From NCBI GenBank assembly GCA_903845465.1, contig CAIMXQ010000039.1, positions 1 to 39,110 on the forward strand: a stretch of DNA of 39,110 nt. Direction: 5' to 3'. Source of the DNA: an uncultured Actinomycetes bacterium. GTDB taxonomy: Bacteria; Actinomycetota; Actinomycetes; Nanopelagicales; Nanopelagicaceae. Shown piece by piece: positions 16,901 through 25,408 of the stretch (its first letter is position 1; every line of letters starts with the position of its first letter). The notes under the pieces are model-generated. The model was not told the origin of the DNA. It did no database searches and worked only from the letters and a program-made list of their open reading frames with translations. The position numbers and the translations under genes are program-made.

Positions 16901-18559
16901 CTAGTGACCTTCTGTCGTGATGTGTGGGTGGTGCAGATCAAATGCTGGACGCTCTGAACGTATACGTGGCATTGATGTGAAGTTGTGTCGCGGTGGCGGA
17001 CATGAAGTTGCCCATTCGAGAGAAGCTCCATAACCCCATGGATCATCCACTTCGACCTTGGGAGATTTGCGCGTAATCCACACATTGATAAAGAACGGAA
17101 TCATCGATAGCGCTAAAAGGAATGAGCCGATCGTTGAGACTGTATTCATCCATGTAAAGCCGTCGGTCGAAAGGTAATCTGCATAACGGCGAGGGAAACC
17201 CTTGATACCGAGCCAGTGCTGAATCAAGAATGTGAGGTGGAATCCGAAGAAGAGAGTCCAGAAGTGAATCTTTCCTAGTCGCTCGTTGAGCATACGTCCG
17301 GTCATCTTTGGCCACCAGAAATAGAACCCAGCGAACATTGCAAAGACCACTGTTCCGAAGAGTACGTAGTGGAAGTGCGCGACGACGAAGTACGAAGCAG
17401 ATACGGCGAAATCCATTGGAGGCGATGCCAAAATAATTCCAGTCAATCCACCGAAGAGGAATGTCACGAGAAATCCCATAACCCACAACATCGGTGTTTC
17501 GAAGGTGACATGGCCGCGCCACATGGTGCCGATCCAGTTAAAGAATTTCACACCCGTCGGTACACCAATCAGGAAGGTCATAAAGGAGAAGAACGGCAGA
17601 AGTACCTTGCCCGAAGCGAACATGTGGTGGGCCCACACAGCAACAGAGAGCGCGGAGATTGCGATTGTGGCTGCGATCAAACCCTTGTAACCAAAGATTG
17701 GTTTGCGGCTAAAGACCGGCAAGATTTCTGTTGCAATTCCAAAGAACGGAAGCGCGAGAATGTAAACCTCGGGGTGGCCGAAGAACCAGAATAGGTGTTG
17801 CCATAACATCGCTCCACCATTTGCTGGGTCGAAGAGATGCGTGCCAAATAATCGATCAGACTCGAGTCCAAGTAGCGCTGCAGCAAGTGGTGGGAATGCA
17901 AGTAGCACCAAGATGGATGTAAGTAATACGTTCCAAGAGAAGATCGACATACGGAACATCGTCATTCCTGGGGCGCGCATAGTGAAGATCGTCGTAATGA
18001 AGTTGACGCCGCCAAGAATTGTTCCAAGTCCGGAAATTGCAAGTCCCATTACCCAAAGGTCTCCACCAATTCCAGGTGAATATGTCGAGTTAGCAAGAGG
18101 TGCATATGCAGTCCAACCAAATGACGCCGCTCCTCCTGGAGTTAAGAAACCAATGGTTGCTTCGATTGATCCAAAGAAGTAAAGCCAGAACGAGAGCATG
18201 TTCAAACGAGGAAATGCAACATCAGCTGCGCCGATTTGAAGCGGCATGATGACGTTAGCAAATCCAACGAAGAGCGGTGTAGCAAACATCAAGAGCATGA
18301 TGGTTCCGTGCATTGTAAAGATCTGGTTGTACTGCTCGACGCTAAGGAACTGAAGTCCGGGGCGAGCTAGCTCGACGCGGAGTAATAGCGCTAAGAATCC
18401 ACCAATGAGGAACCATGAGAACGAAGTCGCAAGGTAGAGATAGCCAATGCGCTTGTGATCTGTTGAGGTAATCGTCTTAACGAATTGACTGCCTCGCGAA
18501 GTCTTTTCGACTCCTTGACGTGGAATTGAAACTGTTGGACGGTCTGCGATTATCGTCAT
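16901..18559 (-). CDS. ctaD: Cytochrome c oxidase subunit I (aa3 type)
   Basis: A 552-residue haem-copper oxidase core subunit with about twelve helices. Ligands are visible: His84 and His397 for haem a, His395 for haem a3, and His262, His311 and His312 for CuB. Tyr266 in GHPEVY is the cross-linked tyrosine. Glu264 in the same motif marks an A1-type oxidase with the usual D-channel glutamate. The protein reduces oxygen to water and pumps protons. Its ATG overlaps the ctaC stop by 4 bases (ATGA). Unlike in M. tuberculosis, where ctaD lies elsewhere (from memory), all oxidase core genes are together here. Confidence 0.98.
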   Translation of the reverse strand: MTIIADRPTVSIPRQGVEKTSRGSQFVKTITSTDHKRIGYLYLATSFSWFLIGGFLALLLRVELARPGLQFLSVEQYNQIFTMHGTIMLLMFATPLFVGFANVIMPLQIGAADVAFPRLNMLSFWLYFFGSIEATIGFLTPGGAASFGWTAYAPLANSTYSPGIGGDLWVMGLAISGLGTILGGVNFITTIFTMRAPGMTMFRMSIFSWNVLLTSILVLLAFPPLAAALLGLESDRLFGTHLFDPANGGAMLWQHLFWFFGHPEVYILALPFFGIATEILPVFSRKPIFGYKGLIAATIAISALSVAVWAHHMFASGKVLLPFFSFMTFLIGVPTGVKFFNWIGTMWRGHVTFETPMLWVMGFLVTFLFGGLTGIILASPPMDFAVSASYFVVAHFHYVLFGTVVFAMFAGFYFWWPKMTGRMLNERLGKIHFWTLFFGFHLTFLIQHWLGIKGFPRRYADYLSTDGFTWMNTVSTIGSFLLALSMIPFFINVWITRKSPKVEVDDPWGYGASLEWATSCPPPRHNFTSMPRIRSERPAFDLHHPHITTEGH

Positions 18560-19329
18560 GCTGCACTCGCCTTCAATGAGTCAAGATACGTTTGATACTG
18601 CGCTGGAGTTACTACCTTCACCTTAAAGATCATCTGCGAGTGGTTACGTCCGCAGAGAATGTTGCATCGTCCTGGATATTCGCCAAGTTTCTTAGCTGTA
18701 AATTGCAGATGGTTGGTCTCGCCTGGCAAGTTCTGCATTTGAATCATAAAGGCTGGAATCCAGAAACCATGAACCACATCATTTGAAGTCAGAGTAAAGC
18801 GAACGGATTCACCTTGTGGAAGGTAGAGAGTCGGTGGGTTCGACGGAGTTCCGGTTACCACGGCTTGAGAACCAGCTTCGGGGTAAGCGAATTGCCATGA
18901 CCACTGAATGCCCTCTACTGAAATTTCGTGTTTAACCGGAGTGGTCTTATCGGTGACCTTGTTCTCCTTAACTGCGGTGAAAAAGAAAAGAACTGCAACA
19001 ATCAGAAATGGAATTATTGTGTAGAGAATTTCAACAGGGATGTTGTATTGAGTCTGCTTAGGGAATTCACCTTTACTCGCATGTGCGCGATGAAAGACCG
19101 CGGGCCACAAAATGAGAATCAAAGTGATGACACCAACTACTCCGGCAGCGATCCAGGAGTACTGCCACAGTGAGAGAGAAATATCGTTGATACTCGAAAC
19201 GCCCTTTGGAAATCCCAGACCAGAAAGATGTTGAGAGTCGAAGGAGCATCCGCTCAAAAGTAGAAGCGCCGGCGCGATGAGAGCCACGACAAAGACTGGG
19301 CGCAATTTGCGCGGAGCGTGAGGAGACAT
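18556..19329 (-). CDS. ctaC: Cytochrome c oxidase subunit II (lipoprotein)
   Basis: A 257-residue subunit II. The ATG at 19329 gives a lipoprotein signal peptide ending in LLLLSGC with the lipidated Cys28. An upstream GTG at 19362 would spoil this and run into the divergent gene. Two membrane helices follow, then a cupredoxin domain. CuA ligands are His187, Cys222, Cys226, His230 and Met233. Oddly, the residue between the two cysteines that is normally glutamate (CxExC) is isoleucine here (Ile224, C-N-I-L-C). The protein receives electrons from QcrC at the outer face. It is first in ctaC-ctaD-ctaF, and only 23 bases separate it from the divergent gene. Confidence 0.96.
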   Translation of the reverse strand: MSPHAPRKLRPVFVVALIAPALLLLSGCSFDSQHLSGLGFPKGVSSINDISLSLWQYSWIAAGVVGVITLILILWPAVFHRAHASKGEFPKQTQYNIPVEILYTIIPFLIVAVLFFFTAVKENKVTDKTTPVKHEISVEGIQWSWQFAYPEAGSQAVVTGTPSNPPTLYLPQGESVRFTLTSNDVVHGFWIPAFMIQMQNLPGETNHLQFTAKKLGEYPGRCNILCGRNHSQMIFKVKVVTPAQYQTYLDSLKASAA

Positions 19330-19352
19330 GGGGATAAGGATAGTGGCGCGAT

Positions 19353-20438
19353 GTGCATGCACCAGTCGGAGCGAGTAGCGTTCGGCCGGTGGTTCGTGTC
19401 ACAGGAAATTTCACATCAGAGTCCCCACTGCATCCTGCCGCCAGAGAGGCGCTTTTAGCCGCTTTTGACCAAGGGTGGGCCGATCCTAAAAAACTTTCCC
19501 AGAGTTCTGCCAAGGCTGCGATTCTTCGCAATCAATCTATCGAAAATATCGCCACTCGACTTGGCCTCCGAGCAGATTCCATCGAGGTATTGGGCGAACC
19601 AGCCTTTGGCCACTTCCTAGCAATTGCAGGGCTCCTTCGACCAGATAGAACATTTGCGTTTTCTGCAATTGATAAAGGAAAGATTCGAGCCATTGCTCGA
19701 TCACATAAGGGAGCTATCTGCGAACTGGATGTTAACCACTCTGGTCAGATTAATTTTCTCGACGGCAAGCTAGAGAACACCGTTATCTCTTTGCAACTTG
19801 GCAATGGAGAAACTGGAGTAATTCAAGAAATCACTTCTCTCGCGGGATCCCAAAATTTTATCTCTATTGACGCCACTGCATCTGGTCCACGAATACCTCT
19901 TCCATCTCAATGGGATACGGCTCTCTTCGATTCGCAGTCATGGATGGGGCCTAGCGGTTTAGCAATAATGTCCATCAACAATGCAGATGAATATTCATAT
20001 CCGCTTCCTCGGATTGCGCCAATCAAATCTCCCGGGAGTTACTCACTTCCGTTGCTCTTGGCCTCAGCTGTCGCCTTAGAGAATTTTGCTCCCGAAGATT
20101 CAGGAATCAGAAGTTATGCGATTTCCCAATGCGCTGCGATTGAAGGATGCCAGGTCGTAGCACCAGAATCGCCTGCTCTCCCTCACATCTTCTCGGTCAC
20201 CATCGATGGAGTCGCTGCAGAAAATCTTGTGCGAACATTGGCAGAGCGCGAACTCAACGTTGATTCAGGCTCAGCATGTACTCCTGAAGACCTACAACCA
20301 AGCCATGTACTTGCTGCGATGGGCTATGCAACCGATGGACATCTACGATTTACATTACATCCAGGTACAACGAAGAACGATATAGACCAACTCGTAGTTG
20401 GAATTTCAGAAACAGCTGCACACCTACGCAGCAGGTAG
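19353..20438 (+). CDS. Cysteine-desulfurase-like (class V aminotransferase fold) protein without the PLP lysine
   Basis: A 361-residue protein that aligns by eye with NifS/IscS over its whole length. It keeps the mobile-loop cysteine, Cys309 in DSGSACTPEDLQPSHVL, the aspartate that holds the PLP ring (Asp173 in SIDATAS), the asparagine of QLGNGETG and the C-terminal arginine in LRFTL. It lacks the Schiff-base lysine: the usual SGHK segment reads SQSW (194-197). The GGTEA/GATES phosphate-binding segment is EPAFGH, and the catalytic histidine on the ring is also missing. Normal desulfurase activity is therefore unlikely, and it may be a pseudoenzyme or sulfur-binding partner. It lies near an A-type Fe-S carrier and nadA. 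The start is a GTG at 19353, with GTG 19389 possible. It overlaps the convergent kinase gene by 15 bases. Confidence 0.8.
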   Translation: MHAPVGASSVRPVVRVTGNFTSESPLHPAAREALLAAFDQGWADPKKLSQSSAKAAILRNQSIENIATRLGLRADSIEVLGEPAFGHFLAIAGLLRPDRTFAFSAIDKGKIRAIARSHKGAICELDVNHSGQINFLDGKLENTVISLQLGNGETGVIQEITSLAGSQNFISIDATASGPRIPLPSQWDTALFDSQSWMGPSGLAIMSINNADEYSYPLPRIAPIKSPGSYSLPLLLASAVALENFAPEDSGIRSYAISQCAAIEGCQVVAPESPALPHIFSVTIDGVAAENLVRTLAERELNVDSGSACTPEDLQPSHVLAAMGYATDGHLRFTLHPGTTKNDIDQLVVGISETAAHLRSR

Positions 20439-21404
20439 ATGTGCCGAAATCTCAGAGGCAGCATCAGCCCCGTAGGCATCTGTAAACCGGGTTACGAACT
20501 CTTCTTTTGTGAATCGATATTCCTGAGTACCAGTTGTCTCAATAACGTAGGTCGCAATCATTGAACCTAATTGCGCGCATCGTTCAAGTGAGAGACCCCA
20601 TGCCAATCCCGCAACAAAACCAGAACGGAAGGAATCGCCGACACCTGTTGGATCAATCTTTGCCTTCTCTTTCGCGCAACCAACTTTGAAGAATGTTCCA
20701 TCAACACTTTCCACACGTGCACCTTCTGAACCCAGTGTGACGATGCGATATTTAACTTGCTCAAGAATTTCATGGTCACTCCAGCCTGTCTTCTGAATCG
20801 CAAGAGCGAGTTCGTACTCGTTCATAAAGAGATAGGTTGCACCAGAAATAAGTCTCTTAATTTCTTCACCACTCATACGAGCCATCTGTTGTGATGGGTC
20901 GGCCGCAACAGCAACGCCAGTAGCGAGGGCTACTTCGGTATGGCGAAGCATCGCTTCGGGGTCATCCGGTGAGACCACCAAGAGGTCAAGTTTTCCGACC
21001 TTATCCATAATGGGTTGGAGCTCGATATTGCGGGCTTCAGACATTGCACCGGGGAAGAATGATGCAATCTGATTGAGTTCGGTATCGGTCGTCACGGTGA
21101 AATGCGCCGTGTGTTGCGATGTAGAAACAAGAGCATGAGATGTGTCGACACCATGTCGAGTCAACCATGCGTCGTAATCAGCGAAGTCTTTTCCTACGGC
21201 TGCGATCAACATTGGATTGAGACCAAGGACCCCGAGACCAAAAGCAATATTGGCTGCACATCCACCGCGTCGAACATCTAGACCATCTACGAGGAATGAG
21301 AGCGAAACTTTTTCCAGTGAACCAGCTACGAGGGAATCAGTGAACTTCCCAGGAAAGGTCATGATGTGATCGAGACCAACCGAACCAGCTACACCAATTT
21401 TCAT
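20424..21404 (-). CDS. PfkB-family carbohydrate/nucleoside kinase
   Basis: A 326-residue ribokinase-fold kinase. The N-terminal GG motif is seen in DVRRGGCAANIAFGLGVLG (Gly47-Gly48), the MNEYE segment lies near 194-198, and the catalytic anion hole with base Asp257 is DPTGVGDSFRSGF. Length and context match the actinobacterial kinase found between ctaC and the A-type carrier gene, whose M. tuberculosis homologue (AdoK, Rv2202c) phosphorylates adenosine. Adenosine or a sugar is therefore the likely substrate, but the specificity cannot be read from the sequence. Its stop overlaps the convergent desulfurase-like gene by 15 bases. Confidence 0.9.
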   Translation of the reverse strand: MKIGVAGSVGLDHIMTFPGKFTDSLVAGSLEKVSLSFLVDGLDVRRGGCAANIAFGLGVLGLNPMLIAAVGKDFADYDAWLTRHGVDTSHALVSTSQHTAHFTVTTDTELNQIASFFPGAMSEARNIELQPIMDKVGKLDLLVVSPDDPEAMLRHTEVALATGVAVAADPSQQMARMSGEEIKRLISGATYLFMNEYELALAIQKTGWSDHEILEQVKYRIVTLGSEGARVESVDGTFFKVGCAKEKAKIDPTGVGDSFRSGFVAGLAWGLSLERCAQLGSMIATYVIETTGTQEYRFTKEEFVTRFTDAYGADAASEISAHLPAA

Positions 21405-21443
21405 AGCTGGAATCTAACTGCAGCAGTGTCTATTTGACAGCTA

Positions 21444-21806
21444 TTAGTTAAATGAATCGCCGCATGCACATGAACCTTGTGCATTTGGATTGTCGATTGT
21501 GAAACCTTGCTTCTCGATTGTGTCGACGAAATCAATTGATGCACCCATGAGATATGGATCGCTCATCTTGTCTACAACAACTTTTACTGCACCGAATTCG
21601 CGAGTGACATCGCCATCTTGATTGCGATCATCAAAGTAGAGCTGGTAACGAAGACCAGAACAGCCACCTGGTTGCACTGCAACGCGGAGGTAAAGATCAT
21701 CGCGTCCCTCTTGTGCAAGGAGGGCAGATACCTTTGCTGCTGCGACATCGGTCAGAGTGATGCCAGTAGTAATCTCGACTGGAGTTGTAGTTGTTTCAGT
21801 AGTCAT
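21444..21806 (-). CDS. erpA: A-type iron-sulfur cluster carrier (HesB/IscA/ErpA family)
   Basis: A 120-residue HesB/IscA-fold protein with the three cluster-binding cysteines: Cys49 in PGGCSGLRY, and Cys113 and Cys115 in the C-terminal GSCACGDSF. It receives and delivers Fe-S clusters to target enzymes. The divergent neighbour nadA encodes a [4Fe-4S] enzyme, and the Rieske protein is in the same window. The ATG at 21806 is preferred over a GTG at 21812. It lies 39 bases upstream of the PfkB kinase on the same strand. The symbol follows the actinobacterial naming habit; IscA-like is equally valid. Confidence 0.93.
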   Translation of the reverse strand: MTTETTTTPVEITTGITLTDVAAAKVSALLAQEGRDDLYLRVAVQPGGCSGLRYQLYFDDRNQDGDVTREFGAVKVVVDKMSDPYLMGASIDFVDTIEKQGFTIDNPNAQGSCACGDSFN

Positions 21807-21880
21807 GTGCACAAGAATACCCGCGTCGGGTTGCTCTGGCTAACCCAAACGCATGACACTCGGGCTATTAGTATGAGCAC

Positions 21881-23026
21881 ATGTCTATCAGCCTCAGCGA
21901 ACTCCTGATTTTGGGCCAAGGCTCTGATCTGGCATCTGAGCGCGGAGTCTCATGTGCTGGAGAGCTTCCACCTGCAAGTGACCCACATTTAGTCGAACGT
22001 GCAATCGCCGCAAGGGCTGCTCTCGGTTCTCGTGCTTTGATCTTGGGCCATCACTATCAGCGCGATGAAGTCATTCAATTCGCTGATATCACAGGAGATT
22101 CTTTTAAATTGGCACAATCAGCGGCAGCCCAGAGCGATGCTGAATTCATCTTCTTCTGCGGCGTTCACTTTATGGCCGAGAGCGCGGACATCCTTACTTC
22201 ATCGAAGCAGCGCGTGATCCTCCCCGACCTCGCTGCAGGTTGCTCAATGGCCGATATGGCAACAGCCAACCAAGTCAATCAATGCTGGAAAGATCTTGAA
22301 CGAATCGGCGTTGCATCGCGAACTGTTCCTGTTACCTATATGAACTCATCGGCTGCAATCAAAAGTTTCACAGGCGAGCATGGCGGAACAATCTGTACTT
22401 CATCGAATGCACAGAAGAGTTTGGAATGGGCATTTGCTAAAGCTGAGAAGGTTCTCTTCCTTCCAGACCAGCACCTAGGACGAAACACAGCAGTTCTATC
22501 TCTGGGTTTATCTATTGATGATTGCGTTGTGTGGAATCCCTGGAAGCCAATGGGTGGGCTCACGGAAGATCAGATTAAGAACGCAAAGATGATTTTGTGG
22601 CGTGGACATTGTTCAGTACATGGCCGCTTTACTCGCGAGACTGTCGATGAAGTTCGTGCACGCATTCCTGGCGTTAACGTCATTGTTCATCCTGAATGCC
22701 AACATGAAGTTGTCCTGGCTGCTGATGTCGTAGGCAGTACTGAAAAGATTATTCAGGCCGTCACTTCATCTCCCGCCGGAAGCAAGTGGGCAATTGGAAC
22801 TGAGCTCAATCTTGTCTCACGCCTTGCACAGAACAACCCTGATAAAGAGGTCGTATTCCTCGATAAGACGGTCTGCTACTGCTCGACCATGAACCGCATC
22901 GATCTTCCCCATTTGGTATGGGCGATGGAATCAATCGTTTCCGGCCATATCGTCAATGAAATTAAGGTTGATGAGCGTGTGGCGAAATATTCAAAGTTAG
23001 CGCTCGAGCAGATGCTCGCTCTATAG
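21881..23026 (+). CDS. nadA: Quinolinate synthase
   Basis: A 381-residue NadA, which condenses iminoaspartate with dihydroxyacetone phosphate to quinolinate in NAD synthesis. The first repeat has ILGHHYQRDEV, and the pseudo-threefold pattern continues with HFMAESADIL, AGCSMAD (Cys121), TSSNA and HPECQHEV. Conserved cysteines in AGCSMAD, WRGHCSVH and KTVCYCSTMNR fit the three ligands of the [4Fe-4S] cluster. No nadB or nadC is in the window. The ATG at 21881 has no clear ribosome-binding site, while a TATTAG sequence lies about ten bases upstream, so a leaderless message is possible. It is divergent from erpA. Confidence 0.96.
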   Translation: MSISLSELLILGQGSDLASERGVSCAGELPPASDPHLVERAIAARAALGSRALILGHHYQRDEVIQFADITGDSFKLAQSAAAQSDAEFIFFCGVHFMAESADILTSSKQRVILPDLAAGCSMADMATANQVNQCWKDLERIGVASRTVPVTYMNSSAAIKSFTGEHGGTICTSSNAQKSLEWAFAKAEKVLFLPDQHLGRNTAVLSLGLSIDDCVVWNPWKPMGGLTEDQIKNAKMILWRGHCSVHGRFTRETVDEVRARIPGVNVIVHPECQHEVVLAADVVGSTEKIIQAVTSSPAGSKWAIGTELNLVSRLAQNNPDKEVVFLDKTVCYCSTMNRIDLPHLVWAMESIVSGHIVNEIKVDERVAKYSKLALEQMLAL

Positions 23027-23034
23027 TTCGACCC

Positions 23035-23574
23035 ATGTCCGAAGCAACTGATAATAAAAAAGGTCGACCAACTCCCAAGCGTAAAGAAGCCGAAGCTGCT
23101 CGCAAGATTTCATCTATTGCACCTGCTTCTACGAAGGCCGAGAAGCAACGTGCGAAGGAAGCGGCTAAGACTGCCCGCATTGCCCAACGAGCGGCATTTA
23201 TGCGTGGTGATGAAAGTGCCCTACCTCTTCGTGACAAAGGCCCCGTCAAAAAATTCGTCCGTAACTATGTCGATGCTCGTCGCTCAATCGGTGAATATTT
23301 TCTTCCCGTAATTTTTATCGTTCTATTTTTAACTTTGATTCCTTCTAAGATATTTCAACTTGGCAGTATTGCAGTGATGTACACAGTCCTTCTGGTATCT
23401 GTGGTTGATGGATTTCTGCTGACTCGCAAGATCAAGCGCGAAGTTGCTGCCAAGTTCCCCGGAGCCGAGCTCAAGGGCCTAGGCATGTATGGCTGGCTTC
23501 GATCAACTCAGATGCGCAGAATGCGCACACCGAAGCCTGCAATCAAAGCTGGCCAATCCTTCTCAAGTAATTAA
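23035..23574 (+). CDS. DUF3043 membrane protein
   Basis: A 179-residue protein with a highly charged N-terminal half beginning GRPTPKRKEAEAAR, a signature I recognise from actinobacterial DUF3043 proteins. Two hydrophobic helices follow at about 90-103 and 111-128, then a basic tail with RSTQMRRMRTPK. The function is unknown. It starts 8 bases after nadA and is probably co-transcribed with it. The last 4 bases overlap the stop of the convergent aldo/keto reductase gene. Confidence 0.88.
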   Translation: MSEATDNKKGRPTPKRKEAEAARKISSIAPASTKAEKQRAKEAAKTARIAQRAAFMRGDESALPLRDKGPVKKFVRNYVDARRSIGEYFLPVIFIVLFLTLIPSKIFQLGSIAVMYTVLLVSVVDGFLLTRKIKREVAAKFPGAELKGLGMYGWLRSTQMRRMRTPKPAIKAGQSFSSN

Positions 23575-24572
23575 GCGCGAGGGTTTGGGCTCTCGTTCTT
23601 CTTAGGATCGCGCTCTGGCAAATTTCCTAGCGCGTTATCAATTGCCTTGATGACATCTGCTGAAAGTTTTACACCCGATGCTTTTACGTTCTCTTTAACC
23701 TGAGATGGCTTTGTAGCTCCCATGATTGCTGACGAGACATTGTCATTGCTCAATACCCACGCCAAGGCAAGTTGGGACATAGAGAGATCTAAGCCTTCGG
23801 CGATTGGTTTCAGATTCTGCACCGCAGTAAGAATCTCATCTGACATCAATCGTGAAATAAAGTTGGCGCCACTTTTCTTATCCGTAGCTCGTGAACCAGC
23901 AGGTGGCTTCTTACCCGGAAGATACTTTCCGGTCAGTACGCCTTGAGCCATTGGTGACCATACGATCTGGCCGATTCCTTCTTTTCTGGATAGTGGCACA
24001 ACTTCGGCTTCAATCACACGCCATAGCGCTGAGTATTGAGGTTGGCTAGAAACAAAACGGTTGTAACCACGAGCATCTTGAATTTTAAGGGCAGCTGAAA
24101 TCTGCTGTGCATTCCATTCGGAGAATCCAATGTAACTAACTTTGCCCTGACGAATCAGATCATCAAAGGCGCTGAGTGTCTCTTCTAGCGACGTCTCAAC
24201 ATCAAAACGATGGGCTTGATACAGATCGATGTGATCAGTATTCAGGCGCTTGAGCGATGCGTTACAGGATTCCATAATGTGCTTGCGCGACAGGCCACGA
24301 TCATTCTTTCCAGTACCAGTTGGCCAGTAGACCTTTGTAAAAAGTTCGTAGGACTCTCGACGAACACCTTTAAGCGCCTTTGCGAGTACTACTTCTGCCT
24401 TGGTGCCTGCATATACATCTGCTGTATCGAAAGTTGTGATTCCTTGGTTCAGTGCTTCTCGCACACATTTAACGGCCGCTTCAGTCTCTACTTGGGATCC
24501 GTGAGTGATCCAGTTTCCATAAGAGATTTCAGAGACATACATACCGGTACTGCCAAGGCGTCTATATTCCAT
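23571..24572 (-). CDS. Aldo/keto reductase (potassium-channel beta-subunit type)
   Basis: A 333-residue NADPH-dependent oxidoreductase with the full aldo/keto reductase tetrad: Asp49 and Tyr54 in FDTADVYAG, Lys80 in LFTKVYW and His121 in YQAHRFD. The IDLYQAHR segment and the NADP-binding C-terminus (SSAIMGATKPSQVKENVKAS) place it with the YghZ/Kv-beta group. Its physiological carbonyl substrate is unknown. It is transcribed away from the B12 operon, sharing the 24573-24644 region as promoter space. Confidence 0.93.
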   Translation of the reverse strand: MEYRRLGSTGMYVSEISYGNWITHGSQVETEAAVKCVREALNQGITTFDTADVYAGTKAEVVLAKALKGVRRESYELFTKVYWPTGTGKNDRGLSRKHIMESCNASLKRLNTDHIDLYQAHRFDVETSLEETLSAFDDLIRQGKVSYIGFSEWNAQQISAALKIQDARGYNRFVSSQPQYSALWRVIEAEVVPLSRKEGIGQIVWSPMAQGVLTGKYLPGKKPPAGSRATDKKSGANFISRLMSDEILTAVQNLKPIAEGLDLSMSQLALAWVLSNDNVSSAIMGATKPSQVKENVKASGVKLSADVIKAIDNALGNLPERDPKKNESPNPRA

Positions 24573-24644
24573 AGCGATATCTTAGGCATAAGCGTGGTGA
24601 GTTGCCAACACCTATCTGCTGTGGTTTCCTTCGCAAACAACTTC

Positions 24645-24790
24645 ATAGATATCTCTGTAGGGGAAGTTCGGTGCAATTCCGACGCTGACCCGCAACCGTA
24701 AGACTTTTCACCAACGTGAACTGTTCAAGTCGGATTACCTACATAGATATTTGTACTTGACCAACACCCGCCGAGGTTTGCGGGGTGTAG
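24645..24790 (+). promoter_or_regulatory. Cobalamin (B12) riboswitch
   Basis: The conserved core is plain: GGGAA at 24661, CGGTGCAATTCCG at 24670-24682, CTGACCCGCAACCGTAAG at 24685-24702 and a B12-box-like AGTCGGATTACCT at about 24728-24740. The closing stem P1 is formed by 24649-24661 with 24738-24750, which pair with a single mismatch. A further hairpin follows at 24764-24788 (ACACCCGC paired with GCGGGGTGT, one bulge), whose loop could make the regulatory pseudoknot. It precedes an exported protein and an ECF transporter operon and should lower their expression when cobalamin is plentiful. The outer limits are approximate. Confidence 0.93.
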
Positions 24791-24837
24791 TCCAAAGGTA
24801 TTTGGCGCAATCAGCCGACCGCTAGCGAGCTACCCCT

Positions 24838-24864
24838 GTGAGACTCTTCTTTTTAGGAGTTCAC
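24838..24864 (+). promoter_or_regulatory. Hairpin that can hide the ribosome-binding site of the B12 operon
   Basis: The bases 24838-24846 (GTGAGACTC) can pair with 24857-24864 (GAGTTCAC) with one bulged G, leaving a ten-base loop. The AGGAG ribosome-binding sequence at 24855-24859 has its last three bases inside the stem. The GTG start follows at 24868. This suggests that the riboswitch acts on translation initiation rather than by termination, since no U-run follows the upstream hairpin. The pairing is seen in the sequence; its use as the switch is inferred. Confidence 0.55.
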
Positions 24865-24867
24865 ACT

Positions 24868-25404
24868 GTGAAAGCACCACATAAGAAGATTGCAATTGCA
24901 CTTCTTCTCATCTCCACTCAACTCATCTCAATTCCCACATCGCATGCTGCAACAAAGGGCTGGCGATATTGGGGCTACTTCCAATCAGCGCCAGGTACAT
25001 CTCATTGGAAAGCTGCAATGACTGGACCCACCGTTGATATCGCCGATGGCGCTGTCGAAGGATGGTCATTTGTCTTTAGTAGCGATGACGTTCCATCGGT
25101 TGCACCCACAACAAAACCAAGTTTCGCAGCGATTTGTGGTGGCACGAAAGCGGATTCAGATACGAAACGAATCGCACTTGTTATCGAATTTGGAAATCCT
25201 GCTTATACACCCAAGGGCGAGAAAGTTCAGAAGCCGATAGTGCAATGTGTAACTACAGCCAAGAGTTCTCAAGGTATTGATGTTCTTGCACAGGTCATTA
25301 AGGTTCGCTCAAATTCCTCTGGCCTCATCTGCGGACTCAATGGATATCCAAAGAAGGAGTGCGGCGTAGAAATTCAAACACCAGCCGCACTTGTGAAGAA
25401 GTAG
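24868..25404 (+). CDS. Exported four-cysteine protein of the B12 operon (SCO2322-like)
   Basis: A 178-residue protein with a basic N-terminus, a hydrophobic core and a signal-peptidase site near SHA-A (27/28). No lipobox and no C-terminal anchor are seen, so it is probably released or loosely held outside. The mature part starts with an aromatic-rich GWRYWGYFQS segment, then DGAVEGWSF, and has four cysteines (90, 127, 155 and 165), enough for two disulfides. It resembles the actinobacterial proteins called SCO2322 family, to judge from memory. The GTG at 24868 is chosen because an AGGAG site lies 8 bases upstream; an in-frame GTG at 24838 lies inside the leader hairpin. As first gene after the cobalamin riboswitch and 4 bases before the ECF T gene, it may capture cobalamin, but no function is proven. 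Confidence 0.82.
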   Translation: MKAPHKKIAIALLLISTQLISIPTSHAATKGWRYWGYFQSAPGTSHWKAAMTGPTVDIADGAVEGWSFVFSSDDVPSVAPTTKPSFAAICGGTKADSDTKRIALVIEFGNPAYTPKGEKVQKPIVQCVTTAKSSQGIDVLAQVIKVRSNSSGLICGLNGYPKKECGVEIQTPAALVKK

Positions 25405-25408
25405 TTAT

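Noticed and set aside
21403-21444. Seven-base inverted repeat (ATAGCTG/CAGCTAT) between erpA and the kinase gene, considered as a terminator
   Set aside because: The loop is 28 bases, the stem is short and there is no U-run; chance is likely.
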